Source of the DNA: Streptomyces fodineus
Lineage (GTDB): Bacteria; Actinomycetota; Actinomycetes; Streptomycetales; Streptomycetaceae
Reading direction: 5' to 3'
NCBI RefSeq assembly: GCF_001735805.1
Contig: NZ_CP017248.1
Span: 1,550,001 to 1,614,000, forward strand
Length of the DNA: 64,000 bases
The first letter of the stretch is position 1, and the number at the start of each line of letters is the position of its first letter. Positions 9,682 through 18,529 of the stretch are shown here, piece after piece. Position numbers and translations under genes: made by a program. Below the pieces are notes generated by a model. The model worked only from the letters and a program-made list of their open reading frames with translations. It did no database searches and was not told where the DNA came from.

Positions 9682-10590
9682 CTAGGGTCTCGGTTCCGTC
9701 GCCCGTTCGAGTAGCTCGGCCCGGCCTATCGACTCCGCTCGGGAGGCCGGGACCGTGCAGGCATACGCTCCCGCGACGGCGCCGTAGCGCGCGCAGGTCT
9801 CGGGCGGCTCGCCGGCGAGGCGGCCGTAGAGGAACGCGGCGGCGAAGGCGTCGCCCGCGCCGTTGGAATCCACCACCGGGGCGGGCGGCAACGCCGCGGG
9901 CACCCGGGTCAGCTCGCCGTCGGCCAGCAGATACGCGCCCTCGGCTCCGGCGGTGGCGACGACCGTGCCGGCCCGGCCCCGTTCGGCGATGCGCCGCATG
10001 GTCCGCTCGGGGTCGGTCAGCGCGGCGGCGGACAGGAAGACGACGTCCGCCGCGTACGCGAACGGCTCGTGGTATCCGTTCTCCCCGTCCCAGTCGTGCA
10101 GATCCGTGGACAGGGGTACGCCCGTCGCGGTCAGCAGCGGCACGGCTTCGGCGCAGGGCTGGGTGATCGTCACGTGCACATGCCGGCTCGCCCCGGCCAG
10201 CGTGCGCAGCAGCTCCGGTGGGAAGCGGTCGCCGGGGCGGGCGCGGCTGGTGTCGTACAGGGACAGGCGGCGGCCGTCCGGACCGACGAGGTTGACCGCC
10301 CGCTTGGTGCCGGCGGGCTGCGCGAGCGCGGTCAGTCCGATGCCGTGCTCGCGGTGCAGGGCGCGCACCAGATCGCCCTCGGGGTCCTCACCGACGAGGT
10401 CGAGGTGGTGGGTGCGCAGGCCCAGTGCGGCGAGGCCCAGCGCCACGAAGTCGCCGGTCTGCCCGGCCCGGGTGCGGATCCCGGAGTCGATCATGTAGCT
10501 GTCGGCGTACGGGAGGGGCAGTGCGGGGACGTGGATGATCGTGTCCACGCCGGCTCCGCCCAGCACCAGCACGTCGTTCCGTACGGTCAT
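9682..10590 (-). CDS. PfkB-family carbohydrate/nucleoside kinase
   Basis: A 302-residue ribokinase-like enzyme. The N-terminus VLVLGGAGVDTIIHVPALP is the first PfkB signature, and SNGAGDAFAAAFLYG near residue 250 holds the anion hole and catalytic Asp of the second. Substrate cannot be assigned; ribose, a nucleoside or 2-keto-3-deoxygluconate are all possible. The ATG at 10588-10590 overlaps the stop of the upstream macro-domain gene (ATGA), which implies translational coupling, so an ADP-ribose- or ribose-related substrate is tempting but inferred only from context. A longer reading to 10842 runs into the macro-domain gene and is rejected. Confidence 0.88.
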   Translation of the reverse strand: MTVRNDVLVLGGAGVDTIIHVPALPLPYADSYMIDSGIRTRAGQTGDFVALGLAALGLRTHHLDLVGEDPEGDLVRALHREHGIGLTALAQPAGTKRAVNLVGPDGRRLSLYDTSRARPGDRFPPELLRTLAGASRHVHVTITQPCAEAVPLLTATGVPLSTDLHDWDGENGYHEPFAYAADVVFLSAAALTDPERTMRRIAERGRAGTVVATAGAEGAYLLADGELTRVPAALPPAPVVDSNGAGDAFAAAFLYGRLAGEPPETCARYGAVAGAYACTVPASRAESIGRAELLERATEPRP

Positions 10591-11072
10591 CGGCCCTCCC
10601 CGTGGTCGTACACCGTGACAGCTATCCCCCGCTTCACCAGCCGCTCGGTGACGAGCGGCTCTATGCGGGACCAGGTGCCGCCCGCCAGGCCGCAGCCTAT
10701 GCGGGGCATGTGCACGGACGCGCCGAGCCCGGTCACTTCGCCGGCGAGGCGGGCGAGGGCGGTGTCGATCGCCTCGTAGCGGACGGGTACGCCCTTGCTG
10801 CCCCTTCTGATGCCGCGCTGGCCGATCATGTTGGCCACCCACACGGACGGCTCGACCCGGACCAGCTGCACCGCGCCCAGCCCGAAGTCGTTGTGGGCGC
10901 GGTCGCGGTGCCAGGCGCGGTATGCCCCCTCCGGCTCCGGCCAGCGGCGCGAGAGGGCGAGGACGAAGCCCTTCCCCCAGCCCCCGATGTCGTTGCAGAC
11001 ATGGGCGATCACCTTGGCGCCCTTGACCGACGGCACGGTGGCGTCACCCCGGACATACGTGATCTCCGACAT
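10587..11072 (-). CDS. Macro-domain (ADP-ribose-binding) protein
   Basis: A 161-residue single macro domain. The N-terminus SEITYVRGDAT and IAHVCNDIGGWGKGF contain the Asn-Asp and Gly-rich loop that contact ADP-ribose; MPRIGCGLAGGTW is the conserved second loop. Families of this type hydrolyse ADP-ribose-1''-phosphate or remove ADP-ribose esters. Length is normal for a stand-alone domain. It is the first gene of a two-gene operon with the PfkB kinase, overlapping it by four bases. No DarT-like ADP-ribosyltransferase toxin is next to it, so a DarTG-type system is not supported. Confidence 0.88.
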   Translation of the reverse strand: MSEITYVRGDATVPSVKGAKVIAHVCNDIGGWGKGFVLALSRRWPEPEGAYRAWHRDRAHNDFGLGAVQLVRVEPSVWVANMIGQRGIRRGSKGVPVRYEAIDTALARLAGEVTGLGASVHMPRIGCGLAGGTWSRIEPLVTERLVKRGIAVTVYDHGEGR

Positions 11073-11124
11073 GACGCCACCGTAGGCGATGCCACTGACA
11101 GTGGCTCCGAGTCTTCCCCAGCCG

Positions 11125-12591
11125 CTACTTCGTGAGCTCGGACAGCTCCCGGTCGGTGTTCTTCGACACCCGGCGGCGCACGGCGAACCAGCCGGCGACG
11201 AGCATGACGGCGAGCACCGGGATCAGCAGGATGGTCTTGCGGCCGACCTCGGGGTCGTTCCACATCATGCCGAGGCAGGCCAGCAGGAACGTGATCGTGG
11301 CGATCTCGGTGGCGGGGCTGAACTTCAGCTGGAAGTGCGGCCGGGCCACCAGGCCGGCGCGGGCACGGCGGACGAAGATCATGTGGCAGACCATGATGAT
11401 CACCCAGGTGCTGATGATGCCGAGGGAGGCGACGTTCAGCACGATCTCGAAGGCCTGGCTGGGCACCAGGTAGTTCAGGCCGACGCCGAGCACGCAGACC
11501 GCGCAGGTCAGCAGGATGCCGCCGTAGGGGACCTGGCTGCGGTTCATGCGGGCGGTGAACTTGGGCGCGGAGCCCGCCATGGCCATGGAGCGCAGGATGC
11601 GGCCGGTGGAGTACAGGCCGGAGTTCAGCGAGGACATGGCGGCGGTCAGTACGACCAGGTTCATCACGTCACCGGCCGCCGGGACGCCGATCTTCGACAG
11701 GACCGTGACGAACGGGCTCTGGCCGGCGGAGTACACCGAGCCGGGCAGCAGCAGGGCGAGCAGCACGACCGAGCCGACGTAGAACAGGCCGACACGCCAC
11801 ATGATCGAGTTCACCGCGCGCGGGACGACCTTCTCGGGCTCGGCGGTCTCGCCGGCCGCCACACCGACCAGCTCCAGGGCGGCGTAGGCGAAGATCACGC
11901 CCTGCATGACCAGGACGACCGGCATCATGCCGTGCGGGAAGAGTCCGCCGTGCCCGTTGATGACGCTCAGGCCCGGGGTGTGGCCGCCGACCTTGTGCTG
12001 GGTGGCGAGCAGGAAGATGCCGATCAGCATGAAGCCGACGATGGTGGCGACCTTGATGATCGCGAACCAGAACTCCATCTCGCCGAAGATCTTCACCGAG
12101 ATCAGGTTCACGGCCAGGACCACCGCGAGGGCGATCAGGGCGAGCACCCACTGGGGAATGGTGGTGAACATGCTCCAGTAGTGCGTGTAGAGCGCGATCG
12201 CGGTGATGTCGGCGATGCCGGTGGTCGACCAGTTCAGGAAGTACATCCAGCCGGCGACGTAGGCGCCCTTCTCGCCCAGGAACTCCCGGGCGTACGACAC
12301 GAAGGACCCGGAGGACGGGCGGTACAGGACCAGCTCGCCCAGCGCCCGGACGACGAAGAAGGCGAAGACACCGCAGACCAGGTAGGCCAGGGCGAGCGCC
12401 GGGCCCGCGTTGTGCAGGCGGCCGCCGGCGCCGAGGAGGAGTCCGGTGCCGATGGCGCCACCGATGGCGATCATGTTGACGTGGCGGGCCTTGAGGTCCT
12501 TGCTGTAGCCGGCGTCGCCCGCGTCCGCGGGCGTCTGGGCCGCCTGGGGGCTGGTGACGGCCTGTGCCGATTCCACGGCGTCCTTGCTCAC
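11125..12591 (-). CDS. APC-superfamily amino-acid permease
   Basis: A 488-residue inner-membrane transporter with about 12 hydrophobic segments. The first helix contains HVNMIAIGGAIGTGLLLGAG, the substrate-binding unwound helix of the AAT family (CycA, AnsP, GabP, ProY relatives), and the EFLGEKGAYVAGWMYFLNW block follows. I chose the GTG at 12591 because an AGGAAG ribosome site lies about 12 bases upstream; reading to 12687 adds a 32-residue non-conserved extension. The substrate is not evident from sequence. It is divergent from a MerR regulator, and the shared 235-base gap contains an operator-like palindrome, so MerR control of the permease is possible. Confidence 0.9.
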   Translation of the reverse strand: MSKDAVESAQAVTSPQAAQTPADAGDAGYSKDLKARHVNMIAIGGAIGTGLLLGAGGRLHNAGPALALAYLVCGVFAFFVVRALGELVLYRPSSGSFVSYAREFLGEKGAYVAGWMYFLNWSTTGIADITAIALYTHYWSMFTTIPQWVLALIALAVVLAVNLISVKIFGEMEFWFAIIKVATIVGFMLIGIFLLATQHKVGGHTPGLSVINGHGGLFPHGMMPVVLVMQGVIFAYAALELVGVAAGETAEPEKVVPRAVNSIMWRVGLFYVGSVVLLALLLPGSVYSAGQSPFVTVLSKIGVPAAGDVMNLVVLTAAMSSLNSGLYSTGRILRSMAMAGSAPKFTARMNRSQVPYGGILLTCAVCVLGVGLNYLVPSQAFEIVLNVASLGIISTWVIIMVCHMIFVRRARAGLVARPHFQLKFSPATEIATITFLLACLGMMWNDPEVGRKTILLIPVLAVMLVAGWFAVRRRVSKNTDRELSELTK

Positions 12592-12780
12592 GGGTGGTTC
12601 CACTTCCTGATGCGCCCGGGCCTCGTGGGTCCGGGGGTCGTGCAGGTCCCGGCCCGCACCACCCTGTTGAGTCGCGGTACAGACCAAGGCAGCAGCTTCC
12701 CAGAAAGATCCGCCGGTACGCGGTGTCTCATGTCACACAGCGTTACTTCTCACACGATCCACCCGGGCGTCACACGACGT

Positions 12781-12807
12781 TCACCAGAGGTTTCACACCT
12801 TTGGTGA
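12781..12807. promoter_or_regulatory. Operator-like inverted repeat in the MerR promoter
   Basis: TCACCAGAGGT (12781-12791) and ACCTTTGGTGA (12797-12807) form an 11-bp inverted repeat with one mismatch and a 5-base spacer. It overlaps a good -35 (TTCACA, 12792-12797), which is 16 bases from the -10 GATACT at 12814-12819. The start codon is at 12827, so the transcript would be leaderless. Autoregulation by the MerR protein is inferred. Confidence 0.6.
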
Positions 12808-12826
12808 GACAGCGATACTGCTGCAC

Positions 12827-13534
12827 ATGACGACCGATGCCGGGGACACGCCCCTCACCATCGACGAGCTGGCCGCCCGGGCGGGCGTCACGGTCCGCAC
12901 CGTCCGCTTCTACGGCAGCAAGGGCCTGCTGCCTCCGCCGGTGATCGGCCCGCGCCGGGTGGGGCACTACGGGCCGGACCACCTGGCGCGGCTGGCCCTG
13001 ATCGAGGAGTTGCAGCAGCAGGGCATGACCCTGTCGGCGATCGAGCGGTACCTCAGACAGCTGCCTGCCGACCTCACCCCGCACGACCTCGCCATTCACC
13101 GCGCCGTGGTCGCGTCCTGGGCGCCGGACGCGGTGGACACGGTGTCACGGGAGGAGCTGGAGCGTCGCGCGGGACGGCCGCTCACCCCGGAGGACATGGA
13201 ACGGCTGGCGGCGATGAACGTCGTCATGGAGGCCGACGGCGACCCTGTCCGCGTCGACTCCGGGCTGCTCCGGCTCGGGGTGCAGCTCCTCGACGTACCG
13301 CTGTCGCAGGAGGCGATCCTCGCGGCGCGCAAGGTACTCGTCGAGCACTCGCGCGCCGCGGCTCACGAGCTCTCCCAGCTCTTCCGTGGCGAGGTGGCGG
13401 AGCGTGACGCCCGGGACGTGAGGTCCCTGTCGGCGCATATGCACCCCCTGGTGGTGCAGGCCCTGCTGACGACGTTCCAGCGTTCGCTGCGGGAAGAGCT
13501 GAGCGAGTGGGTCACCGGGTCAGGAACGGACTGA
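12827..13534 (+). CDS. MerR-family transcriptional regulator
   Basis: A 235-residue regulator. The N-terminal winged helix is typical: TIDELAARAGVTVRTVRFYG, then GLLPPP and RRVGHYGPDHLARLALI, followed by the coiled dimerisation helix (residues about 75-100). The remaining 130 residues are a helical effector domain without a Cys metal site, so it is not a metal sensor of the MerR/CueR type. The ATG at 12827 is seven bases after the -10, giving a leaderless mRNA. Its last 15 bases overlap the convergent fadB-like gene, which may cause transcriptional interference. The target may be the divergent permease, itself, or distant genes. Confidence 0.88.
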   Translation: MTTDAGDTPLTIDELAARAGVTVRTVRFYGSKGLLPPPVIGPRRVGHYGPDHLARLALIEELQQQGMTLSAIERYLRQLPADLTPHDLAIHRAVVASWAPDAVDTVSREELERRAGRPLTPEDMERLAAMNVVMEADGDPVRVDSGLLRLGVQLLDVPLSQEAILAARKVLVEHSRAAAHELSQLFRGEVAERDARDVRSLSAHMHPLVVQALLTTFQRSLREELSEWVTGSGTD

Positions 13535-15703
13535 GTCGGCGAACGGCTCCCCCCGCTCGGCCTTCTCCACGAGGAGCGCCGGCGGGGTGAACCGCTCGCC
13601 GTACGTCTCGGCCAGCTCCCGCGCGCGGGCCACGAATCCGGGCAGGCCGCCTTCGTAGCCGTTGATGTACTGCAGGACGCCGCCGGTCCAGCCGGGGAAG
13701 CCGATGCCGAAGATCGAGCCGATGTTGGCGTCGGCGACCGAGGTCAGGACGCCCTCCTCGAGGAGCCGTACGGTGTCGAGCGCCTCGGCGAAGAGCATCC
13801 GCTCCTGCATGTCCCGGAACGGGATCTCGTACCCGGGCTTGGTGAAGTGCTCACGCAGGCCCGGCCAGAGCCCGGCCCGCTTGCCGTCCTCGGTGTAGTC
13901 GTAGAAGCCGGCGCCGCCGCTGCGGCCGGGGCGGCCGAACTCGTCGACCATGCGGTCGATGACCGCCTCCGCCGGGTGCGCGGTCCAGGTGCCGCCCGCC
14001 TCCTCGACGGCCCGCTTCGTCTCGCCCCGGATCTTGCGCGGCAGCGTGAGGGTCAGCTCGTCCATCAGGGAGAGCACCTTGGCCGGGTAGCCGGCCTGGG
14101 CGGCGGCCTGCTCCACGGAAGCCGGCTCGATGCCCTCGCCGACCATGGCGACGCCTTCGTTGATGAAGTGGCCGATCACGCGGGAGGTGAAGAAGCCGCG
14201 CGAGTCGTTGACGACGATCGGCGTCTTGTTGATCTGCCGGACCAGGTCGAAGGCCCGGGCGAGGGTCTCGTCAGCGGTGCGCTCGCCCTTGATGATCTCC
14301 ACCAGCGGCATCTTGTCGACCGGCGAGAAGAAGTGCAGCCCGATGAAGTCGGCCTGACGCTCCACGCCCTCGGCGAGGGTGGTGATCGGCAGGGTGGAGG
14401 TGTTGGAGCACAGCAGCGCGTCGGGCGCGACGACGGACTCGATCTCCTGGAACACCTTGTGCTTGAGCGCGGTGTCCTCGAAGACGGCCTCGATCACCGC
14501 GTCACAGCCCGCGAGGTCGGCGACGTCGGCGGTGGGCCTGATCCGGGCGAGCAGCGCGTCCGCCTTCTCCTGGCTGGTACGGCCCTTGGCGACGGCCTTG
14601 GCGCACAGCTTCTCGGAGTAGCCCTTGCCCTTGGCGGCCGCCTGCGGGGAGACGTCCTTGAGGACGACGTCGATGCCCGCGCGGGCGCACGAGTAGGCGA
14701 TGCCGGCGCCCATCATGCCGGCGCCGAGGACGGCGACCTTGCGGACCTGGCGGGTCTCGATGCCCTTCGGGCGGTTGGCGCCGGAGTTCACGGCCTGGAG
14801 GTCGAAGAAGAACGCCTGGATCATGTTCTTCGCGGTCTGCCCGGTGACCAGCTCGGTGAAGTAGCGGGTCTCGATGGTGATCGCGGTCTCGAAGTCGACC
14901 TGGGAGCCCTCGACGGCGGCGGCCATGATGTTGCGCGGGGCCGGGTAGGGGGCGCCATTGGTCTGCTTGCGCAGATTGGCCGGGAACGCGGGCAGGTTGG
15001 CGGCGAACTTCGGGTTCGCGGGGGTGCCGCCCGGGATCTTGTAGCCGGGGACGTCCCAGGGCTGGTGCGACTCGGGGTGCGCGTCGATGAAGGCGCGGGC
15101 CTTGGCGAGCATCTCCTCCTCGGTGGCGGCCACCTCGTGGACCAGGCCGTTGTCCAGGGCGCGTCGGGGGTTGTACTGGGTGCCCTGGAGCAGCACCTTC
15201 AGCAGCGCGTCCGTGATGCCCATCAGGCGTACGGTGCGGGTGACACCGCCGCCCGCCGGGAGCAGGCCGAGCGTGACCTCGGGCAGGCCGATCTTGGAAC
15301 CGGGGGCGTCCAGGGCGATGCGGTGGTGGGAAGCGAGCGCGATCTCGTAACCGCCGCCCAGGGCCGCGCCGTTGAGGGCGGCGACGACCGGCTTGCCGAG
15401 GGTCTCGATGCGGCGCAGCGCGTTCTTGATCTCGGTCGCGGTGTCGAAGACCTGCTGGGCGTCCTCAGGTCCGGCCTTGATCATGTCCTTGAGGTCGCCG
15501 CCCGCGAAGAAGGTCTTCTTGGCGGAGGTGTAGATGATGCCGCGGATGGAGTCCTTCTCGGCCTCCGCGCGTGCGGCGATCGCCGTGATAGAGGCCCGGA
15601 AGGCCTGGTTCATGGTGTTGGCGGACTGGTTGGGGTCGTCCAGGACGAGGGTGACGACACCGGTGTCGTCCTGCTCCCAGCGGATGGTGGTGCTCTCGGT
15701 CAT
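13520..15703 (-). CDS. fadB: FadB-like enoyl-CoA hydratase / 3-hydroxyacyl-CoA dehydrogenase
   Basis: A 727-residue bifunctional beta-oxidation enzyme. The crotonase-type hydratase occupies about residues 1-200 (AALNGAALGGGYEIALA, GLLPAGGGVTRTVRL), and the NAD-binding fold of the dehydrogenase starts near residue 325 (VAVLGAGMMGAGIAY). The 3-hydroxyacyl-CoA dehydrogenase signature block includes FIGLHFFSPVDKMPLVEI, and a second dehydrogenase C-domain follows to the end. It hydrates trans-2-enoyl-CoA and oxidises the L-3-hydroxyacyl-CoA. The start is the ATG at 15703; the frame extension to 15793 is non-conserved. It is the last gene of a racemase-thiolase-fadB operon, 41 bases after the thiolase stop. 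Confidence 0.95.
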   Translation of the reverse strand: MTESTTIRWEQDDTGVVTLVLDDPNQSANTMNQAFRASITAIAARAEAEKDSIRGIIYTSAKKTFFAGGDLKDMIKAGPEDAQQVFDTATEIKNALRRIETLGKPVVAALNGAALGGGYEIALASHHRIALDAPGSKIGLPEVTLGLLPAGGGVTRTVRLMGITDALLKVLLQGTQYNPRRALDNGLVHEVAATEEEMLAKARAFIDAHPESHQPWDVPGYKIPGGTPANPKFAANLPAFPANLRKQTNGAPYPAPRNIMAAAVEGSQVDFETAITIETRYFTELVTGQTAKNMIQAFFFDLQAVNSGANRPKGIETRQVRKVAVLGAGMMGAGIAYSCARAGIDVVLKDVSPQAAAKGKGYSEKLCAKAVAKGRTSQEKADALLARIRPTADVADLAGCDAVIEAVFEDTALKHKVFQEIESVVAPDALLCSNTSTLPITTLAEGVERQADFIGLHFFSPVDKMPLVEIIKGERTADETLARAFDLVRQINKTPIVVNDSRGFFTSRVIGHFINEGVAMVGEGIEPASVEQAAAQAGYPAKVLSLMDELTLTLPRKIRGETKRAVEEAGGTWTAHPAEAVIDRMVDEFGRPGRSGGAGFYDYTEDGKRAGLWPGLREHFTKPGYEIPFRDMQERMLFAEALDTVRLLEEGVLTSVADANIGSIFGIGFPGWTGGVLQYINGYEGGLPGFVARARELAETYGERFTPPALLVEKAERGEPFADSVRS

Positions 15704-15744
15704 GACAGTCGTCTCCGTTGAAGTCTGGTGATTCCGCGGGGAGT

Positions 15745-16959
15745 TCAGATGCGCTCGACGATGGTGGCGATGCCCATGCCGCCGCCGACGCACAGGGTGG
15801 CCAGGCCGTAGCGCTTGTCCTGGCGCTCCAGTTCGTCCACGAGGGTGCCGAGGATCATCGCGCCGGTCGCGCCGAGCGGGTGACCGAGGGCGATGGCGCC
15901 GCCGTTGACGTTGACCTTGTCCAGGGTGAGGCCCATGTCCTTCACGAAGCGCAGCACGACCGCGGCGAACGCCTCGTTGATCTCGACCAGGTCGATGTCG
16001 TCGATGGTGAGGCCGGCCTTCGCCAGTGCCTTGCGGCTGGCGGGGGCGGGCCCGGTGAGCATGATGGTCGGCTCGGAGCCGGACACGGCCGCGGAGACGA
16101 TCCGTGCGCGCGGGGTGAGGCCGTAGCGCTCGCCGACCTCCCCGGAGCCGATCGCGACGAGCGAGGCGCCGTCCACGATGCCGGAGGAGTTGCCCGCGTG
16201 GTGGACGTGGTCGATCTTCTCCACCCAGTGGTACTTCTCCAGCGCGACGGCGTCGAAGCCGCCCAGCTCGCCGATGTCCGCGAACGACGGCTTGAGCTTC
16301 GCGAGGGAGTCGGCGGTGGTGCCGGGGCGCAGGTGCTCGTCGTGGTCGAGGACGACCAGGCCGCTGCGGTCCTTGACGGCGACCACCGAGCGGTCGAAAC
16401 GGCCCTCCTTCCAGGCCGTGGCGGCGCGCTCCTGGGACAGGGCCGCGTACTCGTCGACGTCCCTGCGGGTGAAGCCCTCGATGGTGGCGATCAGGTCGGC
16501 GCCGATGCCCTGCGGCACGAAGTTGACGGCGAGGTTGGTCATCGGGTCGTTGAACCAGGCGCCGCCGTCGGAGGCCATGGGGACCCGGGACATGGACTCC
16601 ACGCCGCCCGCGAGGACCAGGTCCTCCCAGCCGGAACGGACCTTGGCCGCAGCCAGGTTGACGGCCTCCAGGCCCGAGGCACAGAAGCGGTTCTCCTGCA
16701 CGCCCGCGACCGTGTCCGGCAGTCCGGCGGCGATCGCGGCGATCCGGGCGATGTCGGAGCCCTGGTCGCCGACCGGTCCGACGACACCGAGCACGATGTC
16801 GTCGACGGCGGCCGGGTCGAGGCCGGGGAAGCGGTCGCGGATCTCGTGGATGAGTCCGACCACCAAGTCGATGGGCTTCGTGCCGTGCAGGGCGCCGTTC
16901 GCCTTGCCGCGGCCGCGCGGGGTGCGGATCGCGTCGTACACGTACGCTTCGGTGCTCAC
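15745..16959 (-). CDS. fadA: Acetyl-CoA C-acyltransferase (3-ketoacyl-CoA thiolase)
   Basis: A 404-residue thiolase. The acyl-accepting Cys lies in [12 protein letters not shown] (about residue 94), the catalytic His in [16 protein letters not shown] (about 358), and the second Cys in LCVGGGMG near the C-terminus; all three active-site blocks are intact. It cleaves 3-ketoacyl-CoA with CoA to acetyl-CoA (or propionyl-CoA) and a shortened acyl-CoA. It is the middle gene of the operon, 43 bases after the racemase and 41 before fadB. Because pcaF elsewhere in the window is destroyed, this enzyme is one candidate to supply beta-ketoadipyl-CoA thiolase activity, although nothing in the sequence proves that specificity. 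Confidence 0.94.
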   Translation of the reverse strand: MSTEAYVYDAIRTPRGRGKANGALHGTKPIDLVVGLIHEIRDRFPGLDPAAVDDIVLGVVGPVGDQGSDIARIAAIAAGLPDTVAGVQENRFCASGLEAVNLAAAKVRSGWEDLVLAGGVESMSRVPMASDGGAWFNDPMTNLAVNFVPQGIGADLIATIEGFTRRDVDEYAALSQERAATAWKEGRFDRSVVAVKDRSGLVVLDHDEHLRPGTTADSLAKLKPSFADIGELGGFDAVALEKYHWVEKIDHVHHAGNSSGIVDGASLVAIGSGEVGERYGLTPRARIVSAAVSGSEPTIMLTGPAPASRKALAKAGLTIDDIDLVEINEAFAAVVLRFVKDMGLTLDKVNVNGGAIALGHPLGATGAMILGTLVDELERQDKRYGLATLCVGGGMGIATIVERI

Positions 16960-17002
16960 TGGTGTGCCTTTCGGGAGGGTGGGCCGAGCGGGGTGGGCCG
17001 GG

Positions 17003-18163
17003 TCAGTCGGCGTCGGTGACCTGGTCGGCGTTCACGGGTGCGGGTATCCCCCAGTCCCGCGTCACCGCCTCCGTGTCGGCGCCCGGCAGGGCGGGGCCGG
17101 TACGGACGCGCGTGGGGGTGGCGGAGAAGCGGGGGGCGGGGGCCGGCTGGGTGATGCCGGCGTGGTCGGTGAAGGTGCCGCGGGCGGCCAGGTGCGGGTG
17201 GTGCGGGGCCTCGCGCAGGGACAGCACGGGGGCGACGCAGGCGTCGGTGCCCTCGAAGAGTGCCGTCCACTCGTCCCGGGTGCGGGACCTGAAGCGGGCC
17301 GCGACACGCTCGCGCAGCTCGTCCCAGCGGGTGATGTCCTTGTGGGCCGGTGCCAGGTCGTCCAGGCCGAGCAGGCGCAGGAACTCCGCGTAGAACCGTC
17401 CCTCCAGGGCGCCGACCGCCATGTACTTGCCGTCGGCGGTCTCATAGGTGCCGTAGTAGGGGCAGCCGCCGTCGAGGAGGTTGGCGGCGCGCCGGTCCTG
17501 CCAGCCGCCGGCCGCGAGCATGCCGTGGATCATCGCGGACAGGTGGGCCGTGCCGTCGACGATGGCGGCGTCGACGACCTGCCCGGTGCCGGTCACGCGC
17601 GCGTGGTGCAGGGCGGCGAGGACACCGACGACCAGATAGAGGGAGCCGCCCGCGTAGTCGCCCAGCAGGTTCGCGGGGAAGACCGGGGGCTCGTCCGGGC
17701 GGCCGGTCATACCGAGGGCGCCGGTGAGCGCGATGTAGGCCACGTCGTGCCCCGCGCGGTCCGCGAGGGGGCCGTCCTGACCCCAGCCGGTCATACGGCC
17801 GTAGACCAGGCGGGGGTTGCGGGCGTGGCAGTCCCCGGGGCCGACGCCGAGCCGCTCGGCGACGCCCGGCCGGTAGCCCTCGATGAGGATGTCGGCGCGC
17901 TCGGCGAGGTCCAGCACGCGCGCGGGGCCGTCCGGTGCCTTCAGATCGACCACGACCGAGCGCTTGTTGCGGTTGGTCACGTCCCGGGCGGGGTCGATGC
18001 CCAGGCCGGGGCCGCCGGGCCGGTCCACCCGCACCACGTCGGCGCCCAGGTCGGCCAGGAGCATGGCGGCGAACGGGCCCGGCCCGATGCCGGCCAGCTC
18101 GAGCACGCGCACACCGGAGAGCGGACCGCCGCCCGGCGTCGCCGGCGTCCTTGCCGTCGTCAT
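17003..18163 (-). CDS. Alpha-methylacyl-CoA racemase-like CaiB/BaiF protein
   Basis: A 386-residue family III CoA-transferase fold. The N-terminus [29 protein letters not shown] is the AMACR pattern, and the putative racemase catalytic pair is present as His in [13 protein letters not shown] and Asp in [10 protein letters not shown]. Racemases of this group interconvert (2R)- and (2S)-2-methylacyl-CoA so that branched chains can enter beta-oxidation, which fits the thiolase and fadB genes directly downstream. The start is the ATG at 18163. A CoA-transferase role cannot be fully excluded from sequence. It leads the operon and has an AAC-NN-GTT operator-like site about 55 bases upstream. Confidence 0.9.
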   Translation of the reverse strand: MTTARTPATPGGGPLSGVRVLELAGIGPGPFAAMLLADLGADVVRVDRPGGPGLGIDPARDVTNRNKRSVVVDLKAPDGPARVLDLAERADILIEGYRPGVAERLGVGPGDCHARNPRLVYGRMTGWGQDGPLADRAGHDVAYIALTGALGMTGRPDEPPVFPANLLGDYAGGSLYLVVGVLAALHHARVTGTGQVVDAAIVDGTAHLSAMIHGMLAAGGWQDRRAANLLDGGCPYYGTYETADGKYMAVGALEGRFYAEFLRLLGLDDLAPAHKDITRWDELRERVAARFRSRTRDEWTALFEGTDACVAPVLSLREAPHHPHLAARGTFTDHAGITQPAPAPRFSATPTRVRTGPALPGADTEAVTRDWGIPAPVNADQVTDAD

Positions 18164-18529
18164 GCGTCCAGCCCCCAAGCACGTGTGTGACACAACTGAT
18201 GTAACACCGGTGATGCTAAGAACGTGTTCCACCGGACACAAGCCCCAACGAGCAAGCGCTTAGCCAAGTGCCCGGCCACGCACCGATCACCCGGGAGAGT
18301 GAGCGGCGGACGCCCCGGGCGGGCCGGGCGGTCTCGTCCCGGAGCTCGACGGGGCCCAGCGGGCGGTGGCACCGGGCAGACGCAGCGCGAACTCGCGTAC
18401 TTTCTCCCGCTTCTTCAGGGCATTCCTGGCTGCGGCCACCACTGCCTCCGGGCTGCTCGTCCTCGCTCGCTCCCCTCACGCTAGCCTCAGCCACCGACAG
18501 CGGCGCGTGCTGCGGGACCAAGGGGTGTC
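18164..18529. other. Intergenic region between divergent racemase operon and reductase gene
   Basis: This 366-base gap holds the promoters of both divergent transcription units. Apart from the KstR-like site at 18218-18231 and a nearby CACCGGTG palindrome at 18206-18213, I see no coding sequence or RNA gene. Confidence 0.6.
18218..18231. promoter_or_regulatory. KstR-like AAC-NN-GTT operator candidate
   Basis: AAGAACGTGTTCCA matches the TNNAACNNGTTNNA consensus of the actinobacterial TetR regulator KstR at every fixed base but the first. It lies 55 bases upstream of the racemase start. KstR controls sterol and branched-chain beta-oxidation genes in mycobacteria; its use here is inferred. Confidence 0.45.

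Noticed and set aside
9682..11072. A DarTG-like toxin-antitoxin system suggested by the macro domain
   Set aside because: No DarT-type ADP-ribosyltransferase gene is adjacent; the neighbour is a sugar kinase.
13847..17019. Long plus-strand frames opposite fadB and the thiolase
   Set aside because: Shadow frames; the minus-strand proteins have all active-site blocks.
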